NCBI GenBank assembly: GCA_007123625.1
Contig: SKKS01000334.1
Span: 1 to 6,927, forward strand
Source of the DNA: Paracoccaceae bacterium
GTDB taxonomy: Bacteria > Pseudomonadota > Alphaproteobacteria > Rhodobacterales > Rhodobacteraceae
Length of the DNA stretch: 6,927 nucleotides
Reading direction: 5' to 3'
Below the pieces are notes generated by a model, which saw only the letters and a program-made list of their open reading frames with translations, did not search any database and was not told the origin of the DNA. The position numbers and the translations under genes were made by a program. Position 1 is the stretch's first letter; every line of letters starts with the position of its first letter. Shown here one piece after another: positions 1-5,954 of the stretch.

Positions 1-616
1 CCAGCGCCATCAGGATCGAGGCAATGACGATATCAATCACCAGAAAGGGGTGGGACAGCAGGAACCCGATCTGGAACGCGGGCTTCAGCGCCGAGGTCAG
101 GAATGCCGGCAGCAACACATGAAAGGGCACGTCCTCGGGCCGCGCGAAAGGCCCGTCGCCTGCCATGTCAGCGAACATCAACAGGTCGGTCTGGCGCGTG
201 TGCTCGACCATGAAGCGCTTGATGATCTCGCTGGCAATGGCCAGCGCCTCGGCCTGCGGCATGTCACCATCCAGAACGGGGCCAAGCGCCAGATCATGCA
301 CCTGCACGAACACCGGCTGCATCACGAAGAAGGTCAGGAAAAGCGCCAGCGCAATCAGTACCTGGTTGGGCGGAGTCTGTTGCGTGCCAAGCGCCTGGCG
401 CAGGATCGAAAGCACGATAATGATACGCGTGAAGGCCGTCATGCCCAGCAGAAGCGACGGCAGCACCGTCAGCGCGGTCATCAGCGCAAGGATTTGCAGC
501 GACAGCGACCAGCTTGTGCCGCCATCGCCCTCGGTCATGGTCAGCGCGGGAATCCCCTGGGCATGGGCAACCGACGGCAGCAGAGCAACAGCAACGACAC
601 CAACGACGCGCATCAT
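1..616 (-). CDS. fliP: Flagellar type III export gate protein FliP (partial, C-terminus missing)
   Basis: 205 complete codons are present; the frame is open to the left edge, so about 40 C-terminal residues of a usual ~245-residue FliP are missing. FliP forms the pentameric core of the inner-membrane export gate with FliQ and FliR. The first 20 residues (MMRVVGVVAVALLPSVAHAQ) look like a cleaved signal peptide with an AHA site, as known for FliP. Next come a membrane helix around 38-58, then GMTAFTRIIIVLSILRQALG (58-77), PPNQVLIALALFLTFFVMQP (82-101, second helix), a periplasmic stretch with IIKRFMVEHTRQTDLLMFAD (131-150), and ALKPAFQIGFLLSHPFLVID (176-195) starting the third helix. These are canonical FliP motifs; the final MGMMM/PP motif lies outside. 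ATG 616 overlaps the fliO stop (ATGA); ATG 613 directly follows and could be used instead. A GGGGG run lies about 6 bases upstream. fliQ and fliR would be expected next. Confidence 0.97.
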   Translation of the reverse strand, partial: MMRVVGVVAVALLPSVAHAQGIPALTMTEGDGGTSWSLSLQILALMTALTVLPSLLLGMTAFTRIIIVLSILRQALGTQQTPPNQVLIALALFLTFFVMQPVFVQVHDLALGPVLDGDMPQAEALAIASEIIKRFMVEHTRQTDLLMFADMAGDGPFARPEDVPFHVLLPAFLTSALKPAFQIGFLLSHPFLVIDIVIASILMAL

Positions 617-894
617 GGCTGACCCCCGGGTCCGGCGGGCGCGGGCTCCACTGCATGCAGCACCGAGGCTCCCGCCTTGCCGTGCACCAGCAGATAGTCG
701 CGCCCGTCGACCGACAGCAGCGTGGCGCGTGCATGCCCGCCCAGGCTCAGGCTTTCGGCAACATGCAAGCGCTTGCCGCGATGGAGTTTTGCGGTGATGC
801 CCGATTTGTGGCGCTGCACAAGCAGCCAAAGCGCGCCTAGCACCGCCATGAACAGGCCCAGCACCAGAAGCTGATCGAAACGCACAAGATTCAT
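613..894 (-). CDS. fliO: Flagellar biosynthesis protein FliO
   Basis: 93 residues. FliO is a small bitopic membrane protein that helps assemble and stabilise the FliP ring at the core of the export gate; it is not part of the final pore. There is a short N-terminus (MNLVRFDQ), one membrane helix at about 8-27 (LLVLGLFMAVLGALWLLVQ), and a cytoplasmic domain with the FliO pattern: a basic stretch (KLHRGKRLHVAESLSLG, 36-52) followed by ATLLSVDGRDYLLVHGKAG (58-76), where strands typical of FliO recur. The end is Pro/Gly-rich. The ATG at 894 was chosen because GGGAAAG lies just upstream and the membrane helix then starts at the expected place; a TTG at 945 would add 17 polar residues and would lie before the predicted transcription start. 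The stop overlaps the fliP start (ATGA), indicating coupled translation. The family is short and divergent, but topology and context agree. Confidence 0.93.
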   Translation of the reverse strand: MNLVRFDQLLVLGLFMAVLGALWLLVQRHKSGITAKLHRGKRLHVAESLSLGGHARATLLSVDGRDYLLVHGKAGASVLHAVEPAPAGPGGQP

Positions 895-911
895 TGTCTT
901 TCCCGGTGGTC

Positions 912-926
912 GGCGGAAGCTCCGCC
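912..926 (-). promoter_or_regulatory. Hairpin in the predicted fliO leader
   Basis: A perfect inverted repeat, GGCGGA-GCT-TCCGCC on the minus strand, gives a 6-bp GC-rich stem with a 3-base loop. It lies inside the leader predicted from the sigma-54 promoter, upstream of the fliO ribosome binding site (GGGAAAG, about 4-10 bases before the ATG at 894). An overlapping alternative stem at 924-937 (GCCCG-GCGA-CGGGC) could form only on read-through RNA from fliN. There is no U-tract, so it is not a typical terminator. A role in mRNA stability or translation of fliO is only a guess; chance is possible in such GC-rich DNA. Confidence 0.3.
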
Positions 927-940
927 CGTCGCCGGGCAAC

Positions 941-957
941 TGCAAGGATCATGCCAA
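941..957 (-). promoter_or_regulatory. Putative sigma-54 promoter for fliO
   Basis: On the minus strand this reads TTGGCATGATCCTTGCA. Compared with the general sigma-54 (RpoN) consensus YTGGCACGrNNNTTGCW it agrees at every fixed position except one (T for C in GGCACG), and the GG and GC pairs are exactly ten bases apart. It lies in the fliN-fliO gap, 46 bases before the fliO ATG. Placing the downstream GC at -13/-12 predicts transcription start near 930 and a leader of about 36 bases. Sigma-54 promoters drive many flagellar genes, and a sigma-54-dependent fliO promoter has been reported in Rhodobacter sphaeroides (recalled, not looked up). The activator binding site cannot be recognised here. 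Confidence 0.82.
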
Positions 958-968
958 CACTGCACGGG

Positions 969-1253
969 TCAGACCACGTCGGCGCGCTCCTCGGGGGTGA
1001 TGATCTGGCCGAACCGGATCCCGAAACGGTCGCCGACCATCACCACCTCGCCCTTCGCGATCGGCGTGCCGTTGACCAGCACATCCAGCGGATCCCCCGC
1101 CAGCCGGTTCAGTTCGATCACTGACCCTTCGGACAAGCGCAACAGATCGCGGATGGTCAGTTGCGTGCGTCCGACCTCGACCGTCAGCGCGACATCGATG
1201 TTCTCCAGCAGCCGCAGATGCTCGGGCGCGGCGCGCCTGGTCTCGTCAGTCAT
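969..1253 (-). CDS. fliN: Flagellar motor switch protein FliN
   Basis: 94 residues. FliN forms the base of the C-ring with FliM and docks FliH-FliI for export. The whole protein is essentially one SpoA/FliMN_C domain: ENIDVALTVEVGRTQLTIRD (17-36), LLRLSEGSVIELNRLAG (37-53), DPLDVLVNGTPIAKGEVVMV (54-73) and GDRFGIRFGQIITPEER (74-90). These are very close to the enteric FliN C-terminal half as I remember it. The N-terminal extension of about 40-50 residues found in enteric FliN (137 residues) is missing; short FliN proteins like this exist in other bacteria. The ATG at 1253 overlaps the end of fliM by 8 bases and has a good GGAAGG-type ribosome binding site about 5-8 bases upstream. It is followed by the only sizeable gap of the window, so fliN may be the last gene served purely by the upstream transcript. 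Confidence 0.97.
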   Translation of the reverse strand: MTDETRRAAPEHLRLLENIDVALTVEVGRTQLTIRDLLRLSEGSVIELNRLAGDPLDVLVNGTPIAKGEVVMVGDRFGIRFGQIITPEERADVV

Positions 1254-2250
1254 GGTCCCTTCCTTTCATTTCGGGCAGAGCACCCATCGGGCGCAGGATG
1301 GCGACAGCGGCGTGTCCGTCCTGTTCGCCCGGCTGGGCGGCATACATGGGCACGCCGTCGACAAGCACCTCGACCGTCGCACCCAGTGAAACCGGGATCA
1401 CGTCGCCCGCGTCCAGCCGCACCAAGCGCGCAACCGAAACCTTCGGCTGGCACAGCCGCGCCGAAACCTTCAGCGGGATGTTCAGCACCGCCGCTTCCAG
1501 CTTTTCACGCCAGCTCCGGTCTTCGGTCAGCTGGTCCGACTGCATCCGCGAACGCAGCAGCCCGGCGATAGGCTTGAAAAGCTGCAGTGGGTACAGAATG
1601 TCGAAGGTCGCAGCCTCGTGTCCCGGTATTTCCACCATGAAGGAGCAGGACACGACCTTTTCCTCGTTCTCGGCGAATGCCATGAACTGCATGTTTTCGT
1701 CCCGGCTGACAGCGGTGAAGCCGACCTTCAGCAGATCGCGCCACGCCAGTTGCAGCGCTGCATTCAACCGGTCGGTGACCAGCTCGATCACCCTGTGTTC
1801 GGTCGCGGTGAATTCGCTGCGCCGAACCTTTGGCCCCACAACGCCGCCGCCGTAATAGGCGTTGGTAAGCAACGCAATGAACGAAGGCGGAAGCACCATC
1901 AACTGGTTGCCGCGCAACTCCTCGGATGCGCTGATGGTCAGTGACAGGAAGTTTTCCTGTCCGTTGCGATAGTCCTCGAAGCTCATCAGTTCGGGCTGGA
2001 AGCTTGACAGGCGCGGCTGAAACCGCAGCATCGGCAGGAACGCTGCGCGCGCCAGACGGCAGAAACGTTCATGAACGATCCGCAGCCCGTGGTATTCGGC
2101 GATTCCCGAGTTCTGCGCGGCGCTGAAGGAGAACGACCGCACCGGCTGGCCATTGTGCAGTTCGACATCATCGGACGTGCCCAGGTCATCGCGGAGCCCA
2201 CCGACTAGGGCGGCAACCTCGGTTGCGGAAAGCTTGCGCTGCTTTGCCAT
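1246..2250 (-). CDS. fliM: Flagellar motor switch protein FliM
   Basis: 334 residues, the usual FliM length. FliM forms the wall of the C-ring, binds phospho-CheY through its N-terminal helix, contacts FliG with its middle domain and FliN with its C-terminal SpoA-type domain. Seen here: an N-terminal LSATEVAALVGGL (7-19) that matches the position, but only part, of the CheY-binding motif LSQxEIDALL; a CheC-like middle domain at about 40-235, including YYGGG (132-136) where FliM carries its GGxG motif, followed by EFTATEHRVI (146-155); and the C-terminal domain at about 255-320 with LNIPLKVSARL, LDAGDVIPVSL and VEVLVDGVPMY. The start at 2250 (MAKQRKLS) follows fliL by 7 bases; the Shine-Dalgarno (AGG) is weak. 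The frame is open to 2367 but that part lies inside fliL. The stop lies within fliN, giving an 8-base overlap. Confidence 0.97.
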   Translation of the reverse strand: MAKQRKLSATEVAALVGGLRDDLGTSDDVELHNGQPVRSFSFSAAQNSGIAEYHGLRIVHERFCRLARAAFLPMLRFQPRLSSFQPELMSFEDYRNGQENFLSLTISASEELRGNQLMVLPPSFIALLTNAYYGGGVVGPKVRRSEFTATEHRVIELVTDRLNAALQLAWRDLLKVGFTAVSRDENMQFMAFAENEEKVVSCSFMVEIPGHEAATFDILYPLQLFKPIAGLLRSRMQSDQLTEDRSWREKLEAAVLNIPLKVSARLCQPKVSVARLVRLDAGDVIPVSLGATVEVLVDGVPMYAAQPGEQDGHAAVAILRPMGALPEMKGRDHD

Positions 2251-2257
2251 GACGTGC

Positions 2258-2848
2258 CTATTGCAGGACAAAGGACGGGAAGAACACGCCTTCGACCCCG
2301 CCAAAGCCTTCCAGCGATTCAAGCCGCTCGTTGATCGCGCCGCGCAGCCCGGCGGCCAGCGCCTCACGCCCGTCCCTGCCGGCCATCGCGTCCTCGGAAA
2401 AGCTGCCGATCACCGCCAGCATGTCCGACCGCAGGGCCGCTTCGTGCTTTTTCACATGATCCATCACCTTGGGATCATACTGGGTCGACAGGGTCACCCC
2501 CAGCTGGATGAACCGGCGCGACCCCTGGGGGTTCGTGGTGAGGGGCTCGTCGAAGCTGTAATACGTGGTCTGAAAGGCATCACCTTCGGGCGTGCGACGG
2601 GTAGGGCTTGGCAAGCCGCCACGTGGCGTGGGGGGTTCAGTGGCCTCAGACGGGCGCTCGATCATGCGCAGGGCCTGCGACATGGGCGAGTTGCTTTCGG
2701 AATAAAGAAACCAACCCGCGCCAAAGCCCATCCCAGCAAAGGCCGCGGCGCCAAGCGGCAGGCCCAGGATCAGCGCCAGTTTGCCCCCGCGCCGGTTCGG
2801 CGTTTCCGCGACGAGGCTTTCTTCGGTCGGGGCGGGTTTCGCTGGCAT
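2258..2848 (-). CDS. fliL: Flagellar basal body-associated protein FliL
   Basis: 196 residues. FliL is a single-pass inner-membrane protein that sits around the stator units and affects torque and swimming or swarming. The protein has a short cytoplasmic N-terminus (1-22) with an RRGGK boundary, one hydrophobic Gly/Ala-rich membrane segment at about 23-49, a periplasmic Pro/Arg-rich linker (50-92), and then the FliL domain from about 93. Domain landmarks are YYSFDEPLTTN (96-106), RRFIQLGVTL (111-120) and the closing GVEGVFFPSFVLQ, close to the typical FliL ending with Phe and a final Gln. The linker is somewhat long. ATG 2848 was chosen because AAAGG lies about 6 bases upstream and it avoids overlapping fliK; a TTG at 2866 would add six residues and overlap the fliK end. 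The stop (TAG) lies 7 bases before fliM. Confidence 0.95.
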   Translation of the reverse strand: MPAKPAPTEESLVAETPNRRGGKLALILGLPLGAAAFAGMGFGAGWFLYSESNSPMSQALRMIERPSEATEPPTPRGGLPSPTRRTPEGDAFQTTYYSFDEPLTTNPQGSRRFIQLGVTLSTQYDPKVMDHVKKHEAALRSDMLAVIGSFSEDAMAGRDGREALAAGLRGAINERLESLEGFGGVEGVFFPSFVLQ

Positions 2849-2858
2849 GGTTGGCCTT

Positions 2859-4127
2859 TCACGCAATCAGGTTCACAAGGCGGGTGGCAGGCACAGGCAT
2901 CGGTGCGGGCGGGTCGGACGGATCACCGCCCTGCCCCGCCCCATGCCAAGCCCGTGTGTCAGGCTGTCGCCTGTCGGCGGTTGCATCATGTCCTGCAAGC
3001 GTCATGCCAAACCGCGCGAGCTCTACAGCAAGATGGCGCTCGGCATCGAGGAGAAGGCGCGCAGCCTCGGGTGTTTCAGCCTGAAAACGGACCGTCACGG
3101 TATCGCCCTGAATGCTCAGGGAAATGATCAGCCGCCCCAGTTCTTCGGGGACAATGTTCAGCACCATGCTGCCCCCTGCGGCATCGAGCAGCGCAACCAC
3201 CGGCCCCGCAACAACCGCCGCAGGCCAGTTCGCGGCCTGCATCGGAACGGGCGGTTGCGCCAGCGCGGGCTGTACAACAGGAGCGGGCGCGGCGGCACTG
3301 GCAATTGCCGGGGTCACTGGTGCAGGTGTCTGGGCATGCGCTGCGCGGCCGTCGGGGTCCGGCGCCTGCGGATCAGGCCCGGCCACGGGAATGGGCGTAT
3401 GCAGTCCGTGCAGCCGTGACGCTTCGGCAAGCGGCGCGGGTGCCGCCCCCTGCGGGCCAGACGCCGCACCCGCCGTTGCCAGGACTTGTGGGCTGTTGGC
3501 GCGCTTGTTGGTAGGACGGCCGGTGTCGTGTGACCCCGACGCCCCGGCAAAGCCGGAGGCACGAACGCCGGGAATATGCTCCGGCGCATCGTCGCGAATG
3601 TCAGGCGCGGCAAATTCGCCGTCAGGCTGCGTTGTCGGGCGGGCTTTGTCGGTCGATCCGGTGTCAGGATTTGCGGTATCGGGAGGGGTTGTTTCGGTCG
3701 GCACGGTCGCCGCGTTTTCAGGCGCAGTGTCTTCCGCACCATCGCCGAGGTTATGCTTCTCCAAACCCGGCACAACCGTGCCGCTGTCGCCCGGCTGCAC
3801 CTTCAAGTCATCTGCCGGTTCCGCGTCGGCATCCTCGGGCTGCGTCGGTGCGGGCGTCCGGAAGGCCTTGAACAGGTCATGCCCGGGAAGCAGGCTGTCG
3901 GTTTGCGTCATTCCGGGAAATGCACCGTCCCCCCCCTCGCACGGGCGCGCTTTAGGATTTGACGCCGAGTGCGACCTCGCGTGCGTGGCGGGCGCATCAT
4001 CCAGAATTTCCAGAGCCTGCTGAAACCGGGCCGACATTACCGGTGGCTGCGCCTGCGCAGACGCCCCCGGCGCGACCGCAGAACCGGCACAGGACGCGGC
4101 ACGCACGTTGCAAGGGGCGTCGATCAT
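2859..4127 (-). CDS. fliK: Flagellar hook-length control protein FliK
   Basis: 422 residues. FliK is exported during hook assembly, measures hook length, and through its C-terminal domain switches FlhB from rod/hook to filament export. Residues 1-310 are low-complexity and rich in Pro, Ala, Thr, Asp and Gly, as expected of the unstructured ruler region. The folded C-terminal 'Flg_hook' domain spans about 310-382, with MVLNIVPEELGRL at 321-333 (the conserved L-x-PxxLG core), VTVRFQAETPEAARLLL at 344-360, and a Leu-rich helix ending in ARFGMTL. A Pro/Gly-rich tail follows. The start at 4127 has AGGA about 7 bases upstream and lies 16 bases after the fliJ stop; the frame stays open to 4481, but that part lies inside fliJ. 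The window shows no clear promoter of its own. The fliL start follows its stop after 10 bases. Confidence 0.93.
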   Translation of the reverse strand: MIDAPCNVRAASCAGSAVAPGASAQAQPPVMSARFQQALEILDDAPATHARSHSASNPKARPCEGGDGAFPGMTQTDSLLPGHDLFKAFRTPAPTQPEDADAEPADDLKVQPGDSGTVVPGLEKHNLGDGAEDTAPENAATVPTETTPPDTANPDTGSTDKARPTTQPDGEFAAPDIRDDAPEHIPGVRASGFAGASGSHDTGRPTNKRANSPQVLATAGAASGPQGAAPAPLAEASRLHGLHTPIPVAGPDPQAPDPDGRAAHAQTPAPVTPAIASAAAPAPVVQPALAQPPVPMQAANWPAAVVAGPVVALLDAAGGSMVLNIVPEELGRLIISLSIQGDTVTVRFQAETPEAARLLLDAERHLAVELARFGMTLAGHDATADRRQPDTRAWHGAGQGGDPSDPPAPMPVPATRLVNLIA

Positions 4128-4143
4128 GCTTTGTCCTGCGGCT

Positions 4144-4596
4144 TCATGGGTTGCGGCGCGTCCGGGGACACGCATCGGGGGCGCCCCAGCGCGCATTGCG
4201 CAGGGGCGGGCGGGCGGCATCCTGACTGTTCTGCCGCGCTTCGGCCTCGCGCCATCGGGCAGTTGCCGCCGCGTCCTGCGCATGTTGTTGCTTGCGCATC
4301 TGGTCCCGCATGTCGGCGCGCAAGGCCCCTGCCCTTGCCTCGGCGTTCTGGTGCATGGCGTTCTGGCGGTCGTGTTCGGCGCCCAGACGATCAGACAGAT
4401 GCGCAATGTCGCGCAACTGCGCCACGGTGACCGGGCCTTGCCCCATCGAAAGATTGCCCAGCAAGATGCCAAGCCGGTCAAGCATGTCGCGGCTGTGCCG
4501 GACGTCGTTGGCCGAGGCTTCCAGCGCCTGCGCCATATGCGCCAGCCGGACCGACGCGCGCCGCGCCTGCAGGGTGAACAGGTGGCTGCGGGGCAT
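4144..4596 (-). CDS. fliJ: Flagellar export protein FliJ (coiled-coil chaperone/stalk)
   Basis: 150 residues, matching the ~147-residue length usual for FliJ. FliJ is a small antiparallel coiled-coil protein that inserts in the FliI ring like the F1 gamma stalk, links it to FlhA, and escorts chaperones. The sequence is almost wholly charged and helical, rich in Arg, Ala, Gln and Glu, with long helices at roughly 5-48 and 57-125 and no membrane segment or catalytic motif. The N-terminus (FTLQARRASVRLA) resembles the start of FliJ proteins, where Leu- and Arg-rich helices begin within ten residues. The last 25 residues (Pro/Arg-rich) look disordered. FliJ diverges strongly, so the call depends on length, coiled-coil character and place between fliI and fliK. 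The ATG overlaps the fliI TGA by one base (TGATG); there is no strong Shine-Dalgarno, which suggests translation coupled to fliI. Confidence 0.85.
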   Translation of the reverse strand: MPRSHLFTLQARRASVRLAHMAQALEASANDVRHSRDMLDRLGILLGNLSMGQGPVTVAQLRDIAHLSDRLGAEHDRQNAMHQNAEARAGALRADMRDQMRKQQHAQDAAATARWREAEARQNSQDAARPPLRNARWGAPDACPRTRRNP

Positions 4597-5954
4597 CAGG
4601 GTTCGCCATCAGAGGTAGCGGCATCGCCGCACAGCGCCATCAAGGCGGCACGGCTTGCGTCAAGACCGACGGGCAGGCGCGAGTCCTGCGCGATCAATGC
4701 GCGGATTCCGGGCCAAAGGCGGATGGCCTCGTCCAGGTCGTGGTCCTGTCCCGGCACATAGCCGCCCATCATCACCAGATCGCGATTGGTCTGGTAAGCG
4801 GCAATCAGATGCCTGAGACGCAGCGCGGCTGACTGCTGGGCCGGGTCGGTCACATCGCTCATGACGCGGCTGACCGACTGGGGCACGTCGATTGCCGGGT
4901 AAATCCCTATCTGCGCCTGAGCGCGCGCAAGAACCAGATGCCCGTCGAGGATGGCGCGCGCGCTGTCCACTACCGGGTCGGACAACACTTCGTCCCCATC
5001 GGCCAGCACCGTGCAGATGGCGGTGATCGTCCCTTCGCCCGGCAGTCCCGGTCCCGCACGTTCCAGAAGCGCCGGGATCAGCGCAATGACCGAAGGCGGA
5101 TACCCCTTTGCGGTGGGTTGCTCGCCCATGGCCAGCCCGATTTCGCGCTGCGCGTGTCCCACCCGCGTCAGGCTGTCGATGATCAGCAGCACCCGCCGCC
5201 CGGTATGTCGAAACCATTCGGCAATCGCGATGGCACGGCGCACGCCGCGCAAACGCAACAACGGCGAGCGATCGGCAGGCACCGCGATCATGCAACAACG
5301 GGCCGCCCCTTCGCCCTGCATCAGGCGCGCCGCCATGTGCCCGACCTCGCGCGCGCGCTCACCGATCAGGGCCAGCACCACCACGTCGGCATCGGCGTTG
5401 CGCGCCATCATTTCGATCAGGACAGACTTGCCCACACCGGACCCGGCGATAATGCCGATCCGCTGCCCCTCGCCCATGGTCAGCGCGGCATTGACGATCC
5501 GCACGCCACAGTCGAAGGGCTGATCGATCGGGCGACGCAGCAGCGGATTGAGCGGCCGCCCGGCCAGCGGCCAGACTTCGGGCAGGACCGGTTGCGGGCG
5601 GGCATCAAGCGGGGCGCCCTGCGCATCGATCACGCGGCCCAGAAGTGCATCGCCCACCGGGACGTGCTGGCCGCCGGGCACAAGATGCACGCGCGCGCCC
5701 GCCAGCACCGGCGTTCCCGGTTCGGTAATGACCAGCTTGTTACGCCCGTCGTCAAAACCCACCACCTCGGCCAGTGTTGCCTGCCCTGCGGCCCCTTCGA
5801 CATGGGCCAGCGCGCCGGGTTCGGCCGGAAAGCCGGTGGTTTCCAGATGCAGCCCGTCATAGCGCAACACCTGCCCGGCGATCACAGGCTGCGGGCGCGG
5901 CGCGGTGCACAACCGCGCGATCAGGCCTGGGATCGGGCGCGTCGAAATCGTCAT
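4596..5954 (-). CDS. fliI: Flagellum-specific type III export ATPase FliI
   Basis: 452 residues, close to the usual length. FliI is a cytoplasmic hexameric ATPase, related to the F1 beta subunit, that energises unloading of export substrates at the flagellar gate. Visible motifs in order: P-loop AGSGVGKS at 170-177 (Lys176), GER with the putative catalytic Glu at 199 in ALIGERAREVGHM, Walker B RVLLIID at 254-260 followed by SLTR, KGYPPSV at 283-289, DGHLVLAR at 337-344, and YPAIDVPQSVSRVM at 352-365. The N-terminal beta-barrel (about 20-95) is the normal fold of the family. The ATG at 5954 overlaps the fliH stop (ATGA); a TTG at 5969 would add five residues but is less likely. Two small departures from the family are GERAREV in place of the commoner GERGREV and one apparent extra residue in DGDEVLSDPV (320-328). 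Its TGA overlaps the fliJ start by one base. Assignment as flagellar rather than virulence-type rests on the neighbours. Confidence 0.98.
   Translation of the reverse strand: MTISTRPIPGLIARLCTAPRPQPVIAGQVLRYDGLHLETTGFPAEPGALAHVEGAAGQATLAEVVGFDDGRNKLVITEPGTPVLAGARVHLVPGGQHVPVGDALLGRVIDAQGAPLDARPQPVLPEVWPLAGRPLNPLLRRPIDQPFDCGVRIVNAALTMGEGQRIGIIAGSGVGKSVLIEMMARNADADVVVLALIGERAREVGHMAARLMQGEGAARCCMIAVPADRSPLLRLRGVRRAIAIAEWFRHTGRRVLLIIDSLTRVGHAQREIGLAMGEQPTAKGYPPSVIALIPALLERAGPGLPGEGTITAICTVLADGDEVLSDPVVDSARAILDGHLVLARAQAQIGIYPAIDVPQSVSRVMSDVTDPAQQSAALRLRHLIAAYQTNRDLVMMGGYVPGQDHDLDEAIRLWPGIRALIAQDSRLPVGLDASRAALMALCGDAATSDGEP

Noticed and set aside
294..734. A 146-codon minus-strand open frame over the fliO-fliP junction
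   Set aside because: It is out of frame with both genes. The true gene here is fliP, whose frame has no stop before the window edge and has clear family motifs.
924..937. GC-rich hairpin in the fliN-fliO gap as a possible intrinsic terminator
   Set aside because: The 5-bp stem is not followed by a run of T on the minus strand, and a promoter and ribosome binding site follow instead.
900..952. An ATG at 952 on the minus strand as a possible leader peptide before fliO
   Set aside because: It is out of frame with fliO, has no ribosome binding site, overlaps the sigma-54 promoter and would lie upstream of the predicted transcript start.
2153..3127. A 324-codon plus-strand open frame opposite fliL and parts of fliM and fliK
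   Set aside because: The product is low-complexity and basic with no recognisable domain; it is the mirror of real minus-strand genes.
3112..4023. A 303-codon plus-strand open frame opposite fliK, rich in Gly, Ala, Ser and Cys
   Set aside because: Composition simply mirrors the Pro/Ala-rich repeats of FliK on the other strand; no start signal or domain supports it.
4233..4246. A GG-N10-GC match on the minus strand within fliJ, upstream of fliK
   Set aside because: Only the two dinucleotides match; the flanking bases do not fit TGGCAC or TTGC, and such chance hits are common at this GC content.
4128..4481. Upstream extension of the fliK frame to 4481
   Set aside because: The extension lies wholly within fliJ in another frame, while ATG 4127 has a ribosome binding site and follows the fliJ stop closely.
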